DNA of 64,000 bases. It comes from Paenibacillus solani. GTDB taxonomy: Bacteria; Bacillota; Bacilli; Paenibacillales; Paenibacillaceae. A program made the position numbers and the translations under genes. Position 1 is the stretch's first letter. Each line of letters starts with the position of its first letter. The stretch lies in the NCBI RefSeq assembly GCF_001277345.1, contig NZ_LIUT01000008.1, positions 623,658 to 687,657 on the forward strand. Direction: 5' to 3'. Below, one piece after another: positions 42,930 to 52,337 of this stretch. The notes under the pieces are model-generated. The model did no database searches, was not told the origin of the DNA, and saw only the letters and a list, made by a program, of their open reading frames with translations.

Positions 42930-42980
42930 GTGTAGGACCTCTTGATATTTCATATACTATTCATATGGGAGGTTGATTTC

Positions 42981-44186
42981 ATGTCTTTAACAGGGCGACG
43001 TTTATTTACATCTGAGTCCGTAACAGAAGGACATCCGGATAAAATCTGTGACCAGATTTCCGATGCGGTGCTCGATGCTTTTTTGGCTAATGATCCGAAC
43101 GCACGTGTAGCTTGTGAGGTTTCCGTAGCGACGGGTCTTGTTTTGGTTATTGGTGAGATTAGCACGAAATCCGAATACGTGGATATTCCATCCATCGTAC
43201 GTGAAACCGTGAAGGAAATCGGGTATACCCGTGCAAAATACGGTTTTGATTCGAATACTTGTGCGGTGTTAACATCGCTGAATGAGCAATCTGCGGATAT
43301 TGCACAGGGAGTAAACGCTGCACTGGAGAATCGTGACCCTTCCCAAATGGACGAGGAAACCGAGAACATTGGTGCTGGCGACCAAGGTCTAATGTTTGGT
43401 TTTGCAACCAATGAGACACCCGAACTGATGCCTCTTCCGATTGCATTGTCTCACCGCATTGCTCGTCGTTTGTCTGAGGTTCGTAAGAACGGTACGCTGG
43501 ATTATCTGCGTCCGGATGGCAAAACCCAGGTAACGATCGAGTATGACGGCAACACACCGGTCCGTGTGGATACGATCGTTGTATCGACGCAGCACGCTGA
43601 AGAAGCAACGCTGGAGCAAATCCAAAAGGATATTAAAGAACAAGTTATTCTTCCTGTCGTTCCGGCTGAATTGCTGGATGCAGAGACGAAATATTTCATT
43701 AACCCTACCGGCCGTTTTGTTATCGGCGGTCCACAAGGTGACGCAGGTCTGACTGGACGTAAGATCATCGTGGACACCTATGGCGGCTACGCTCGTCATG
43801 GCGGCGGTGCATTTTCTGGTAAGGATCCGACAAAAGTTGACCGTTCTGCGGCTTATGCGGCTCGCTACGTGGCTAAAAACCTGGTTGCAGCCGGCCTGGC
43901 TGACAAATGCGAAATTCAACTGGCCTACGCTATTGGTGTAGCGAATCCGGTATCGATTAGTGTTGATACGTACGGAACAGGTAAAGTAAGCGAAGAGAAA
44001 CTGGTTGAGCTTGTGCGTAACAACTTCGACCTTCGTCCTGCTGGCATTATCCGTATGCTGGATCTTCGTCGTCCGATCTACAAGCAGACTGCTGCTTATG
44101 GACACTTTGGGCGTACCGACCTGGATCTGCCTTGGGAACGCGTAGATAAAGCCGAAGTGCTGAAGGAACAAGCTGGCGTGAACTAA
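42981..44186 (+). CDS. metK: S-adenosylmethionine synthetase
   Basis: MetK makes S-adenosylmethionine from ATP and methionine. The 401-aa length is normal. The motifs are intact: FTSESVTEGHPDKICDQISD, GAGDQGLMFG, and GGGAFSGKDPTKVDRSAAY. ATG 42981 follows GGGAGG (42967-42972) by eight bases. Many Firmicute metK genes carry an S-box (SAM-I) riboswitch; the leader here is too short and lacks its conserved elements, but has a compact terminator. Confidence 0.97.
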   Translation: MSLTGRRLFTSESVTEGHPDKICDQISDAVLDAFLANDPNARVACEVSVATGLVLVIGEISTKSEYVDIPSIVRETVKEIGYTRAKYGFDSNTCAVLTSLNEQSADIAQGVNAALENRDPSQMDEETENIGAGDQGLMFGFATNETPELMPLPIALSHRIARRLSEVRKNGTLDYLRPDGKTQVTIEYDGNTPVRVDTIVVSTQHAEEATLEQIQKDIKEQVILPVVPAELLDAETKYFINPTGRFVIGGPQGDAGLTGRKIIVDTYGGYARHGGGAFSGKDPTKVDRSAAYAARYVAKNLVAAGLADKCEIQLAYAIGVANPVSISVDTYGTGKVSEEKLVELVRNNFDLRPAGIIRMLDLRRPIYKQTAAYGHFGRTDLDLPWERVDKAEVLKEQAGVN

Positions 44187-44655
44187 GGGATTTTGAGGTA
44201 ATCTAAGAATATGTTCTATATGTAAATTTTAGGCTTGTGTGAATTTATTTTTCTGATGAAAATAAATTTGCACAGGCTTATTTTGCTTACGGCACAAAGT
44301 AATCTGAGAATCATATGTTGAAGATGAAATTGTTGCAAAAATGTAATAATTAGAAAAGGTATATTCAAGCTGATACTTACACGAAGTATCGGTTCTTTTT
44401 GCTGAATAACTGGAAGAATAGGAAAGGATTTAATGACAAACCAGTTACTTTTTAATGAAAACATAGTAAAGCAGGATGGATTTACATAAGGGCCCAATTA
44501 ATGCTGCTACAATTTCACTAAAACATAGTGTAAGATACGCGAAAGTGATTTTTTATAACAAATTCGTAACTTTTCCTCAAAATTGAAGTCTATTAATTAG
44601 AGACTTTAATTGTTCGGCATCCGTGTTGAACGAGAGATGGGAGAGTTACGAATAC
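44187..44655 (+). other. metK to NAGPA-protein intergenic region
   Basis: The metK terminator is the hairpin at 44230-44285. A second hairpin, GATACTT/AAGTATC (44372-44378, 44384-44390) followed by GGTTCTTTTT, looks like another terminator. The remainder to 44655 is AT-rich without a supported gene and should contain the promoter for the next gene. Confidence 0.55.
44230..44285 (+). terminator. Terminator of metK
   Basis: Arms starting AGGCTTGTGTGAATTTATTT (from 44231) and ending AATTTGCACAGGCTT (to 44279) give a stem of about 20 bp with few mismatches, then ATTTTG. T-rich flanks on both sides suggest it could work in both directions. Confidence 0.85.
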
Positions 44656-47358
44656 ATGGTTAGTCAGGGGAAATCACTGAAATCTACTAAAACAAGCACT
44701 AGCAGGAAATGGTTGATTGTTACATTGGCGGGAGTCATCTGGGTAGGTCCCGTACTGAGCAACGGAATCCCGATGCTGGAGAATATACCTGGTTCCCAGG
44801 TAGCTTATGCAGCATCAACCTCAGCGAAGAAGCTGGGTGAGGAGATTATAACCTCTGGTGCGGTTCTGATGAAATATCAGTATACCCACAGCACAGGTGC
44901 AAAATCGCTGGCGAATATCATTCGAATCGATTTGCACAACAAATACGTTAAACTGGACGTTATGGCGGGTCAGGGAAATCAATTTACAACGAGACAAAGC
45001 ACAGGCGGAATGGCTAAGGAGAATGGCGCTGTTGCAGCAATCAACGGTGACTTCTTTATTACCGGCGCAGAAGGAGCGCCTATGGGAGCTCAAGTCTCCA
45101 ATGGTCAATTGATGTCATCTCCTTCGGAGCTTAAGGGAATGTATGCTTTTGCAGTAACGAATGATGGCAAGCCGATCCTGGATGAGTATTCTTTTTCGGG
45201 AAGCATCAGGGCTGAGAATGGAGCCGCTTTCCCGCTGGCAGGCATAAATAAAACAGCGTATACCCCTGAAGGCACAGATTCAAAATTCAGCCATGTGAAT
45301 GCCGCTTATATATACACGAGTGCATGGAAGGCGCTGGAACGGCCGAAGAATAGCTCGAGCACACCAACCGAAGTAATGGTGACGGATGGGGTTATTACGG
45401 ATATTTCGGTGATGGCGGGTCTGCCTACTGCAGTGCCTAAAGGGAGCTATATTCTTCGCACCCATGGTGCGGCAGCAGAGTTTGTGAAGAACAATCTGGC
45501 CGTAGGCGAGAAGCTGCACGCAGATTATACGCTTGTGTCGAAGAAATCCGGTCAAAAGCTGGATCCTGCAAACCTGCAGATGATGATTGGCGGGCATACG
45601 ATCCTGGTGGATAACGGAAAAGCGACTTCTTTTTCAAGAAATGTGAACGATCTTGGAGGCAGTCGTGCTCGCACAGCTGTTGGATATTCCAAAGACGGAC
45701 GCTACGCTTATCTGATAGCTACCGAAAGCAATTCTAATAGTAAAGGCATGACGCTGCAGCAGCTTCAGGATTTTATGATGAAGGCTGGGGTCTGGAAGGG
45801 CATGAACCTCGACGGCGGAGGATCAACAACGATGGTAAACCGTCCGCTGGCCGAGATGAATACGCAGTTGACTTTTAACACTGAATACGGGACCACACAG
45901 CGCAGTATTGCTAACGCACTCGGTGTGTTCTCTACAGCGCCACAGGGCAGCTTGAAGGGCTTGAAAGTGAGCGGAAGCAGCACGCTTCTGATCGGACAAA
46001 CGGGATCGTATGAGCTCAAAGGCTATGACACCTACTACAATCCAATCGAAGCAGGCTCCATCAAACCGACCTGGAAATCCAGCAACGGAAATCTGGCAAT
46101 CAACGGACAAAACATTAAAGCAACGAAGCCGGGAACATCGACACTGACAGCGATCAGCGGCAGCACAAAAGCAACGATGCAGGTGAAGGTGCTGGGTGCA
46201 GAGGATATCGCAGCCTTGACCACGGGCGTATCTAGTGCGCCGCTTCAGGCGGGTACTAGCGTCTCTGTACCGGTTACAGCCGTAACGACCAATGGTCAGA
46301 GCCTGGAAGTTCCAAGCAGCGCACTGAAATGGGAGTTTATCGGATTTAAAGGCAGCGTTCAAGATGGGCGACTGACCGTATCCTCCGTGGATAGCAATAC
46401 CAAGGTGGGTTATGCGATTGCTCGTTACGATGGCTTTAGCACAGTCGTTATTTTATCGGCTGCAGGTGAGAGCACATGGGAGAACTTTGAGAATGTTAAT
46501 TACCCGGTGAAGTTTACGACCAATGTGCCGGCTGTCACTGGAACCGTCGCAATTCAAAATGGCAGCGGTACAAAAGCCAAATCGAAAGTGCTGAACTTGA
46601 CCTATGATATGACAGGCGGTTTAGGGCAGAAGATGTACGCATATGCCGAGTTAAATGGCACAACAGGCAAAACGATTCCGGCACAAGCGACGTCGATGAC
46701 GATCGATGTGGAGGGAGATAACAGCCTGAACTGGCTGCGTGCCGAGCTTAAGGACAATAACGGGAAAACCGTCTATGTCGATCTGGCCAAAGCGATTGAT
46801 TGGAGCGGCTGGAAGACACTGAACATTGACCTGAGCGGATCTAACATCGCATTCCCTGCGCAGATGAAGCGGCTGTATGTGGTTAATGTGGAGGAAGGTC
46901 AGGACGAGCGTGCATTGACGGGCACTGTATCTTTTGATGATATCCGCTTTACCATGCCATCCCTATCAGGCAATGAGGGACTTCCGACTGGGAAAGCCAT
47001 TATGGCCATTGGACAAAAATCGATGATGCTAAATGGTTCAAAAGTGGCCATCGATTCGGCACCGATCTTGAAGAATGGCACGACTTACGTTCCGATTAAA
47101 CATGTGCTCGACGCGTTTGGCGGACAAGCTACCTGGAATCAATCGGCTCAACGGGTAGGCGTTCTAAGAGGCGGCATGCTTATGGAACTGACGGTTGGCA
47201 AGAAGGAATTCATACTAAATGGCAAGCGCAGTTCGGCTGCTGTAGCTCCAATGGTACAAGGAGGTAGGACTTTGGTCCCTCTCCGTCTCGTTTCCGAGCA
47301 ATTAGGCCTTAAAGTAAAATGGGACAAGAAAACGAAGACCGTCACGATCGAATCATGA
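44656..47358 (+). CDS. Secreted phosphodiester glycosidase (NAGPA) domain protein
   Basis: This 900-aa exported protein has a signal segment (about residues 17-45) and a NAGPA/phosphodiester glycosidase domain at about 100-430, with AAINGDFF, GGHTILVDNGKA, RARTAVGYSKDGR and MNLDGGGSTTM. A Big_2-like Ig domain follows (about 445-530), then a beta-rich, possibly sugar-binding segment. It ends with a copper-amine-oxidase-N-type domain (about 780-900, NGTTYVPIKHVLDAFGG and GGRTLVPLRLVSEQLG). Bacterial NAGPA proteins are thought to act on phosphodiester-linked sugars of wall polymers, which would suit its place beside the wall polysaccharide genes; the substrate is unknown. ATG 44656 follows GGGAGAG (44639-44645). 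Confidence 0.88.
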   Translation: MVSQGKSLKSTKTSTSRKWLIVTLAGVIWVGPVLSNGIPMLENIPGSQVAYAASTSAKKLGEEIITSGAVLMKYQYTHSTGAKSLANIIRIDLHNKYVKLDVMAGQGNQFTTRQSTGGMAKENGAVAAINGDFFITGAEGAPMGAQVSNGQLMSSPSELKGMYAFAVTNDGKPILDEYSFSGSIRAENGAAFPLAGINKTAYTPEGTDSKFSHVNAAYIYTSAWKALERPKNSSSTPTEVMVTDGVITDISVMAGLPTAVPKGSYILRTHGAAAEFVKNNLAVGEKLHADYTLVSKKSGQKLDPANLQMMIGGHTILVDNGKATSFSRNVNDLGGSRARTAVGYSKDGRYAYLIATESNSNSKGMTLQQLQDFMMKAGVWKGMNLDGGGSTTMVNRPLAEMNTQLTFNTEYGTTQRSIANALGVFSTAPQGSLKGLKVSGSSTLLIGQTGSYELKGYDTYYNPIEAGSIKPTWKSSNGNLAINGQNIKATKPGTSTLTAISGSTKATMQVKVLGAEDIAALTTGVSSAPLQAGTSVSVPVTAVTTNGQSLEVPSSALKWEFIGFKGSVQDGRLTVSSVDSNTKVGYAIARYDGFSTVVILSAAGESTWENFENVNYPVKFTTNVPAVTGTVAIQNGSGTKAKSKVLNLTYDMTGGLGQKMYAYAELNGTTGKTIPAQATSMTIDVEGDNSLNWLRAELKDNNGKTVYVDLAKAIDWSGWKTLNIDLSGSNIAFPAQMKRLYVVNVEEGQDERALTGTVSFDDIRFTMPSLSGNEGLPTGKAIMAIGQKSMMLNGSKVAIDSAPILKNGTTYVPIKHVLDAFGGQATWNQSAQRVGVLRGGMLMELTVGKKEFILNGKRSSAAVAPMVQGGRTLVPLRLVSEQLGLKVKWDKKTKTVTIES

Positions 47359-47403
47359 TATGGTATGATATGTATATGAAACGTTAGAAATGGAGTAGAG
47401 TGC

Positions 47404-48558
47404 GTGGATTATCAAGCCGATGCCATCGACCGTGTCATAAAGAATGCCATCCAAGTGATGGAGGACAGCAAATACCAGATGTTCGAAATATTGGAGGCGT
47501 CGCGTCAGGAGCTGGCGTCTCTCAATCATGAGCTGCAGCGAACGTTAAAAGAAACAACGGAAACCTTGGAGAAGGTAGATCAGTTAGAGCTGAATTACCG
47601 ACGTTCCCGAATCCGGCTGACCGCGGTCAGCCGGGATTTTGTTCGGTATAAGGAAGAGGACATCAAGCAAGCGTATGAGAAAGCAACGCAGCTTCAGCTT
47701 GACCTCATGATTTACCGAGAGAAGGAAATGTATCTGAAGGCAAGACGGGATGAGCTGCAAAAGCGGGTTCGCAATGTCGAGAACTCGGTGGAGCGCGCAG
47801 AATCGATCGGATCTCAAATGGGCGTCGTGCTGGAATACTTGTCCGGTGAGCTCGGCCAGGTATCCCGGATTATCGAATCTGCGAAGAATAGACAGGTGAT
47901 TGGCCTGAAGATTATTCTGGCTCAGGAAGAAGAACGGAAGCGCATCTCCAGAGAGATTCACGATGGACCTGCGCAATTGTTGGCGAATCTGGTTCTTAGG
48001 ACGGAAATTGTAGAAAGAATGCTGGCAAAGCAGGAATTTAAGATGGTGCAGGACGAAATAGTAGATTTAAAAGGCCAGGTTCGATCGAGCCTGGAGGAAA
48101 TGCGAAAAGTCATTTTTAATCTGCGTCCAATGGCACTCGATGATCTAGGATTAATCCCCACACTGCGTAAATATGTGCATGATTATGAAGAGAAGGCGAA
48201 AATCCGCACGATCTTCGAGACACGGGGTAAAGAGCATCGTCTCTCTTCTGCGATGGAGGCTGCCATCTACCGGCTGGTGCAGGAAGCACTTTCGAATGCT
48301 GCAAAACATGCTTACCCGACTTATGTGCTTGTTGAAATTACGTACCAGGCGCAATTGGTCAAAATTGTTGTCCATGATAATGGCCTGGGATTCAATGTCA
48401 ATTTGCTGGAGCAGAAAAGCAAGGACCACTTTGGGTTAATTGGCATGCGGGAGAGGGTTGAGCTGCTCGAAGGGAGAATGGAGATCGAATCAGCTGAGAA
48501 TCAAGGAACCAAGATCGTGATTCATATCCCGACGAACGTAGAAAAGAGAAAGGAGTAA
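47404..48558 (+). CDS. degS: Sensor histidine kinase DegS
   Basis: DegS is a soluble cytoplasmic kinase that phosphorylates DegU and controls exoenzymes, motility and competence. The 384-aa protein has an N-terminal coiled-coil sensor domain (about residues 10-170), a HisKA_3 domain with the phosphorylated His in RISREIHDGPAQLL, and a C-terminal ATPase domain with NAAKHA, DNGLGF and GLIGMRERV. There is no membrane helix, as expected for DegS. The start is GTG 47404. degU follows after four bases. Confidence 0.96.
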   Translation: MDYQADAIDRVIKNAIQVMEDSKYQMFEILEASRQELASLNHELQRTLKETTETLEKVDQLELNYRRSRIRLTAVSRDFVRYKEEDIKQAYEKATQLQLDLMIYREKEMYLKARRDELQKRVRNVENSVERAESIGSQMGVVLEYLSGELGQVSRIIESAKNRQVIGLKIILAQEEERKRISREIHDGPAQLLANLVLRTEIVERMLAKQEFKMVQDEIVDLKGQVRSSLEEMRKVIFNLRPMALDDLGLIPTLRKYVHDYEEKAKIRTIFETRGKEHRLSSAMEAAIYRLVQEALSNAAKHAYPTYVLVEITYQAQLVKIVVHDNGLGFNVNLLEQKSKDHFGLIGMRERVELLEGRMEIESAENQGTKIVIHIPTNVEKRKE

Positions 48559-48562
48559 TCGG

Positions 48563-49285
48563 ATGGAACATTTGGAAAAAGAGAACACGATTATAAAGGT
48601 ATTATTAGCGGATGACCACCAGCTGTTTAGGGAGGGACTGAAGCGTATACTGAATATGGAGGACGACATTGACGTGATCGGCGAGTGCGGCGATGGCATT
48701 CAAGTGCTTGAGTTCTGTAACGAAACCAAGCCGGACATCGTGCTGATGGATATCAACATGCCGACCGAGAATGGCGTTCAAGCTACCGAGAAGCTGCGTG
48801 AAATGTTCCCGGAGATCAAGGTCATCATTCTGTCGATTCATGACGATGAAAGCTATGTGTTTGAAACGCTCCGTAAGGGAGCTAACGGTTACCTCCTGAA
48901 GGATATGGAAGCCGAGTCACTGATTAATGCGATTCGTTCGGTACACGAAGGATATGCTTTTATTCATCCGAAGGTAACGGGCAAGCTGATTCAGCAGCTC
49001 CGTCGTATGACTTATGTTAATGAAGCAGGCGCCATGGCGGAGGGCGGTTCGCGCGAAGCGGGAGTCAAGTTTGTGGCTGGTGAGAACAACCCATTGACTA
49101 GACGCGAAGCAGAAGTGCTTAGACTAATGGCAGAAGGCAAGAGCAACAAGATGATTGGGGAATACCTGTTCATTAGTGAGAAAACTGTAAAAAACCATGT
49201 CAGCAGTATATTGCAAAAGATGGAAGTGGACGACCGTACACAAGCGGTTATCAACTCGATCAAATATGGCTGGGTGACATTGTAA
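48563..49285 (+). CDS. degU: Response regulator DegU
   Basis: DegU is a NarL/LuxR-family regulator. The 240-aa protein has a receiver domain with the phosphorylated Asp in DIVLMDINMP, and a C-terminal LuxR helix-turn-helix (LTRREAEVLRLMAEGKSNKMIGEYL, SEKTVKNHVSSIL). A short Ala/Gly/Glu-rich linker separates the two. In Bacillus, unphosphorylated DegU promotes competence and phosphorylated DegU promotes exoenzymes and affects flagellar genes; both target groups lie downstream (comFA, flagellar cluster). A terminator follows. Confidence 0.97.
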   Translation: MEHLEKENTIIKVLLADDHQLFREGLKRILNMEDDIDVIGECGDGIQVLEFCNETKPDIVLMDINMPTENGVQATEKLREMFPEIKVIILSIHDDESYVFETLRKGANGYLLKDMEAESLINAIRSVHEGYAFIHPKVTGKLIQQLRRMTYVNEAGAMAEGGSREAGVKFVAGENNPLTRREAEVLRLMAEGKSNKMIGEYLFISEKTVKNHVSSILQKMEVDDRTQAVINSIKYGWVTL

Positions 49286-49324
49286 CCGTCGTTCCGAATG
49301 CACGGACGCGTCTTACATAGGGAG

Positions 49325-49352
49325 GGAACTGCCAAGGGGCGGTTCCTTTTTG
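49325..49352 (+). terminator. Terminator of degSU
   Basis: GGAACTGCC (49325-49333) pairs with GGCGGTTCC (49338-49346), with one G-T pair and an AAGG loop, then six T. Confidence 0.92.
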
Positions 49353-49412
49353 TTATGTTATATATTTTTCTTTAGATATCAGAGTGTATAAGCAATGAAG
49401 CAAGGGCGTCTT

Positions 49413-49487
49413 GATATCGCAAGAAAAACTACTACCTCTAAACGCGGTCTGACTTCTTAGAAGCAACTTCGATATATGTTTTTCTTA
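49413..49487. repeat. Partial copy of the 20.3-kb structured element
   Basis: The blocks ATATCGCAAGAAAA, CTAC, CGCGGTC, TCGAT and TTTTCTTAT occur in the same order and with similar spacing as at 20501-20568. Its stem AAGAAAAAC/GTTTTTCTT (49421-49429, 49478-49486) differs from AAGAAAACC/GGTTTTCTT by one matched pair (C-G to A-T), so pairing is kept. The terminal inverted repeats are absent. Confidence 0.7.
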
Positions 49488-49600
49488 TGACTAGGGTATT
49501 CAGCCGTTCCCCGCAGGCTTTGTGTGGGCTTCCGTTATATAACTGTCACCGACCCCTCTTGATCCGCATATATTGTTGATAAGAGAAGGAGGTGAGTCTC

Positions 49601-50023
49601 ATGGTTGCCCAACTGCTGTGGATACTCGCGGTGTACGGGATCGCTGTAGCTCTGGTTCATATCATGCATGCCCGTCATCTCAGAAGAGCCGGTGATGGTA
49701 CGGGGCGGCGCAAGCATTATGTGCTGATCACGTCCAACCATGAGCGGCAGGTGGAATGGTATTTGAGAGCCCTTTCATGGTATGCCCTGCTGAGCGGGAC
49801 GCGCGTGCGTGTCACCGTCCTTGATGACCAGTCGTATGACGACACGTTGAAGATTGTCCAAAGATTAACTCATATGTCTGGAATCGAATTGGTGTATGGG
49901 ACCCTGCCATCCGGTGATTCAACAGCACGGGAGCAGCATGTTGATCATGATGAAGATGAAACCATACGGATTGATCTAAGAAACTCTTTGGAGGTAATTC
50001 CCATTCCTTATGTACAGGGATAA
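49601..50023 (+). CDS. Uncharacterised small membrane-anchored protein
   Basis: The 140-aa product has one N-terminal membrane helix (about residues 2-20) and a cytoplasmic-type domain. The segment YVLITSNHERQVEWYLRALSW...TRVRVTVLDDQSYDDTLKI resembles the first strands and DDxSxDxT loop of family-2 glycosyltransferases, but the protein is too short to be one. The acidic C-terminal part is not conserved with anything I recognise. AAGGAGGTGAG (49585-49595) lies before ATG 49601. Its place between degSU and comFA is occupied by yviA in B. subtilis, but the sequence does not resemble DegV proteins. A terminator follows. Confidence 0.7.
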   Translation: MVAQLLWILAVYGIAVALVHIMHARHLRRAGDGTGRRKHYVLITSNHERQVEWYLRALSWYALLSGTRVRVTVLDDQSYDDTLKIVQRLTHMSGIELVYGTLPSGDSTAREQHVDHDEDETIRIDLRNSLEVIPIPYVQG

Positions 50024-50077
50024 TCTTCAACTAGTGGTTACGGCCCCTTGGATGTTACTCATATTAATGAAGGCGTG

Positions 50078-50118
50078 AAGCACACTCCGACCGCGTGAGC
50101 GAAGGGGTGTGCTTTTTA
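50078..50118 (+). terminator. Terminator after the 140-aa membrane protein
   Basis: AAGCACACTCC (50078-50088) pairs with GGGGTGTGCTT (50104-50114) around a GC-rich loop, then TTTT. Confidence 0.85.
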
Positions 50119-50337
50119 CTTTGCATTATTGCAGATGGGGCAAGATGGATGTTGTGGATAGCGAGGACTTTTTGGAAAAGATGCCTTGGCCTATTGTGCG
50201 GACGGTACGTGGATCTGGGCATGCTTGGATGGTTATCAGCCATACAGCGTAAAGGCTGGTTGTGCTTGAATAAATGGCCTCTTAATGAATAGTGTATTGA
50301 ACAGTTTAAGTTATTTCCGGGTATGGGAGTTGGTGTT

Positions 50338-52311
50338 ATGCAAATAGTAATCTACGCCATTCGAACTTCGGAGAAGTGGGAGTGTTACCTCACGCTGGAT
50401 ATGAGGGTTGATCTGGAGTGGTGGTATGGAATGAGGCTGCGACCGAATCGGAATGCAAGCATGCGGCCATTCGTGCTGTTATCCATGAACTGTCCACTCG
50501 GATGGGCAGTGGAGCTTCGGAACGGCTTTAGACCGATGAGTGAAATGGACAATTGGGGAAACCGAGAATGGCAGCGATATGTATATCAGCGTCTTAGCAC
50601 GTTCATTCTTCAAGAACCGGAAAGCAACAGGCAGCGATGGGCGGAATGCGTGCGGAACGTTCGAATACTGGAGAAGCACACTCTGGTTTCATATGTTGAG
50701 AATCCAGATGGCAATCAAGGTTCGAAGTTAGTTGGGGTCCCGGAACAGAGAATTGGGGGTCAGGAACAGGAAGAGGCATGGATTGTTATAAAAAGCCCAA
50801 CTGGGGTCAAGGCAGGTGGGGATGAATTGATGCAGCAAGCGGAGCTGCTGATTGAATGCATGGCAGGACGAGCCTTGCTTGCTGGCGAGGTCGAAGCTTT
50901 GCTGGCGGAGGTCGCCGGGAATTACGGCGACTGGCGCTCCGCGGCCCAGCTTGGCATCCTGCTGGGCCGCCTGCGCTTGGAAGCGGGGCTGGTTCAGCCC
51001 GCCCCGGGTAGTGCGCCCGGCTGGCTCCGCCGCCGGGCCAGGGCCCCCCGCTGCCGGCGCTGCGGCAGCGAGGCCAAGAGCCGCACGGCATGCGCCGCGT
51101 GCGGCTCGGCGGCTTGCGCCTACTGCGAGGCCTGCCTCGCGATGGGGCGCAGCCGCGCTTGTGCCCTGCTGCTGCAAGGCATAGCAGGGTCGGCCGTGCG
51201 GGGCACGGCCGGGGGTTCCCCCTCCGCGGCCTTGGGCCGGTGGGGGCTGAGCCCAGCGCAGAGCGTCGCCGCTGGCGCTGCGCTGCGGTTCTTGGCGGAG
51301 CCGCCCGCAGGGGGCTCCGCAGGGCTCGCCCGGTTTCTCATCTGGGCGGTAACGGGAGCCGGAAAGACCGAAATGATCTTTCCGCTGTTGCAGTCGATCC
51401 TGGATGCGGGAGGGCGCGTCCTGGTGGCAGCCCCAAGACGCGACGTGGTGCTGGAGCTCGCTCCCCGGTTATCCAAAGCTTTTCCGGATGAGACGGTGGT
51501 CACGCTATATGGGGGAAGTCCCGAGCGTTGGAAGCGGGGCAGTATCACCCTCGCCACGACACATCAGCTGCTGCGTTTTCGTGGCGCATTTGACCTGGTT
51601 GTCATTGATGAGATTGATGCATTCCCATATCATAATGATCCCATGCTCGATTATGCCGCCAGAGGGGCCAGCAAGCCGGGCGGAAAATACATCTACTTGT
51701 CTGCTACTCCGCCGGCGCCGCTGCAGCGGGAGGCGGCTGCAGGCCGCTTGCCTCATGCCAAAGTTCCGGCGCGTTTTCATGGACATCCGCTGCCTGTACC
51801 GCGCAAGCTGAAAATGCCTCCTGTGAAACGCTGCTTACAAGAGAAGAAGCTTCCCGCATTATTGGTTCGCAGTCTAAGTGCCTCCTTGCAACGTGGCGCC
51901 CAAGTGTTTCTGTTCGTTTCCCGGATCAAGCATATTGAGCCTTGTTTGGAGCTGCTTCGACAGGCCATTGCTAATATGCCGATTGAAGGGACTTCCTCCA
52001 TCGATCCTGAACGGGCTAGCAAAGTGATGTCCTTCCGTAACCGGGAGATTCGCCTGCTCGTGACCACGACTATCCTTGAACGCGGGGTAACCGTTCCCAA
52101 AAGCGATGTGTTTATATTGGATGCAGACAGCGAGCTATTTGATGAAGCTGCGCTCATTCAAATGGCCGGTAGGGCAGGCCGGTCCAAGGATGATCCGGCA
52201 GGACGGGTGGTGTTAGCAGCCCCCCAGTGGACGCGTAGCCAAAACCTGGCGGTTCGGCAGATCAAAGCGATGAACCGAATCGCGAGCAAAGGCGGGTACT
52301 TGCGTATTTAG
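50338..52311 (+). CDS. comFA: Competence helicase ComFA with N-terminal extension
   Basis: ComFA is a DEAD-like ATPase that helps pull single-stranded DNA into the cytoplasm during transformation. The 657-aa protein has a four-cysteine zinc region (CRRCGSEAK...CAACGSAACAYCEAC, about residues 238-268), Walker A AVTGAGKTEM, Walker B VVIDEIDAF, motif YLSATPP, and helicase C-terminal motifs TTTILERGVTVP and QMAGRAGRS. It is about 190 residues longer than B. subtilis ComFA; the extra length lies before the zinc region. The part coding residues 180-330 (about 50880-51340) is markedly GC-rich. ATG 50338 is chosen because GGGAG lies eight bases upstream; ATG 50323 is possible. Confidence 0.93.
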   Translation: MQIVIYAIRTSEKWECYLTLDMRVDLEWWYGMRLRPNRNASMRPFVLLSMNCPLGWAVELRNGFRPMSEMDNWGNREWQRYVYQRLSTFILQEPESNRQRWAECVRNVRILEKHTLVSYVENPDGNQGSKLVGVPEQRIGGQEQEEAWIVIKSPTGVKAGGDELMQQAELLIECMAGRALLAGEVEALLAEVAGNYGDWRSAAQLGILLGRLRLEAGLVQPAPGSAPGWLRRRARAPRCRRCGSEAKSRTACAACGSAACAYCEACLAMGRSRACALLLQGIAGSAVRGTAGGSPSAALGRWGLSPAQSVAAGAALRFLAEPPAGGSAGLARFLIWAVTGAGKTEMIFPLLQSILDAGGRVLVAAPRRDVVLELAPRLSKAFPDETVVTLYGGSPERWKRGSITLATTHQLLRFRGAFDLVVIDEIDAFPYHNDPMLDYAARGASKPGGKYIYLSATPPAPLQREAAAGRLPHAKVPARFHGHPLPVPRKLKMPPVKRCLQEKKLPALLVRSLSASLQRGAQVFLFVSRIKHIEPCLELLRQAIANMPIEGTSSIDPERASKVMSFRNREIRLLVTTTILERGVTVPKSDVFILDADSELFDEAALIQMAGRAGRSKDDPAGRVVLAAPQWTRSQNLAVRQIKAMNRIASKGGYLRI

Positions 52312-52337
52312 GAAGAAGGAAATGGAGGTATTCATTT

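Larger units (their letters stand above)
49286..49600 (+). other. degU downstream gap with terminator and repeat fragment
   Basis: The degU terminator (49325-49352) is followed by AT-rich sequence containing a fragment of the structured element also found after spoIID (49413-49487). The ribosome binding site of the next gene begins at 49585. No gene is supported. Confidence 0.6.

Noticed and set aside
42755..42980. SAM-I (S-box) riboswitch upstream of metK
   Set aside because: The conserved S-box helices and core are absent and the space is too short; only a simple hairpin terminator is seen.
49601..50023. Family-2 glycosyltransferase
   Set aside because: Only the first strands and a DDxSxDxT-like loop are suggestive; the protein is 140 aa and lacks the rest of the fold.
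50880..51340. Horizontal insertion inside comFA
   Set aside because: The GC-rich block codes the zinc region and Walker A of the same protein in frame, so it is part of the gene and not a foreign insert.
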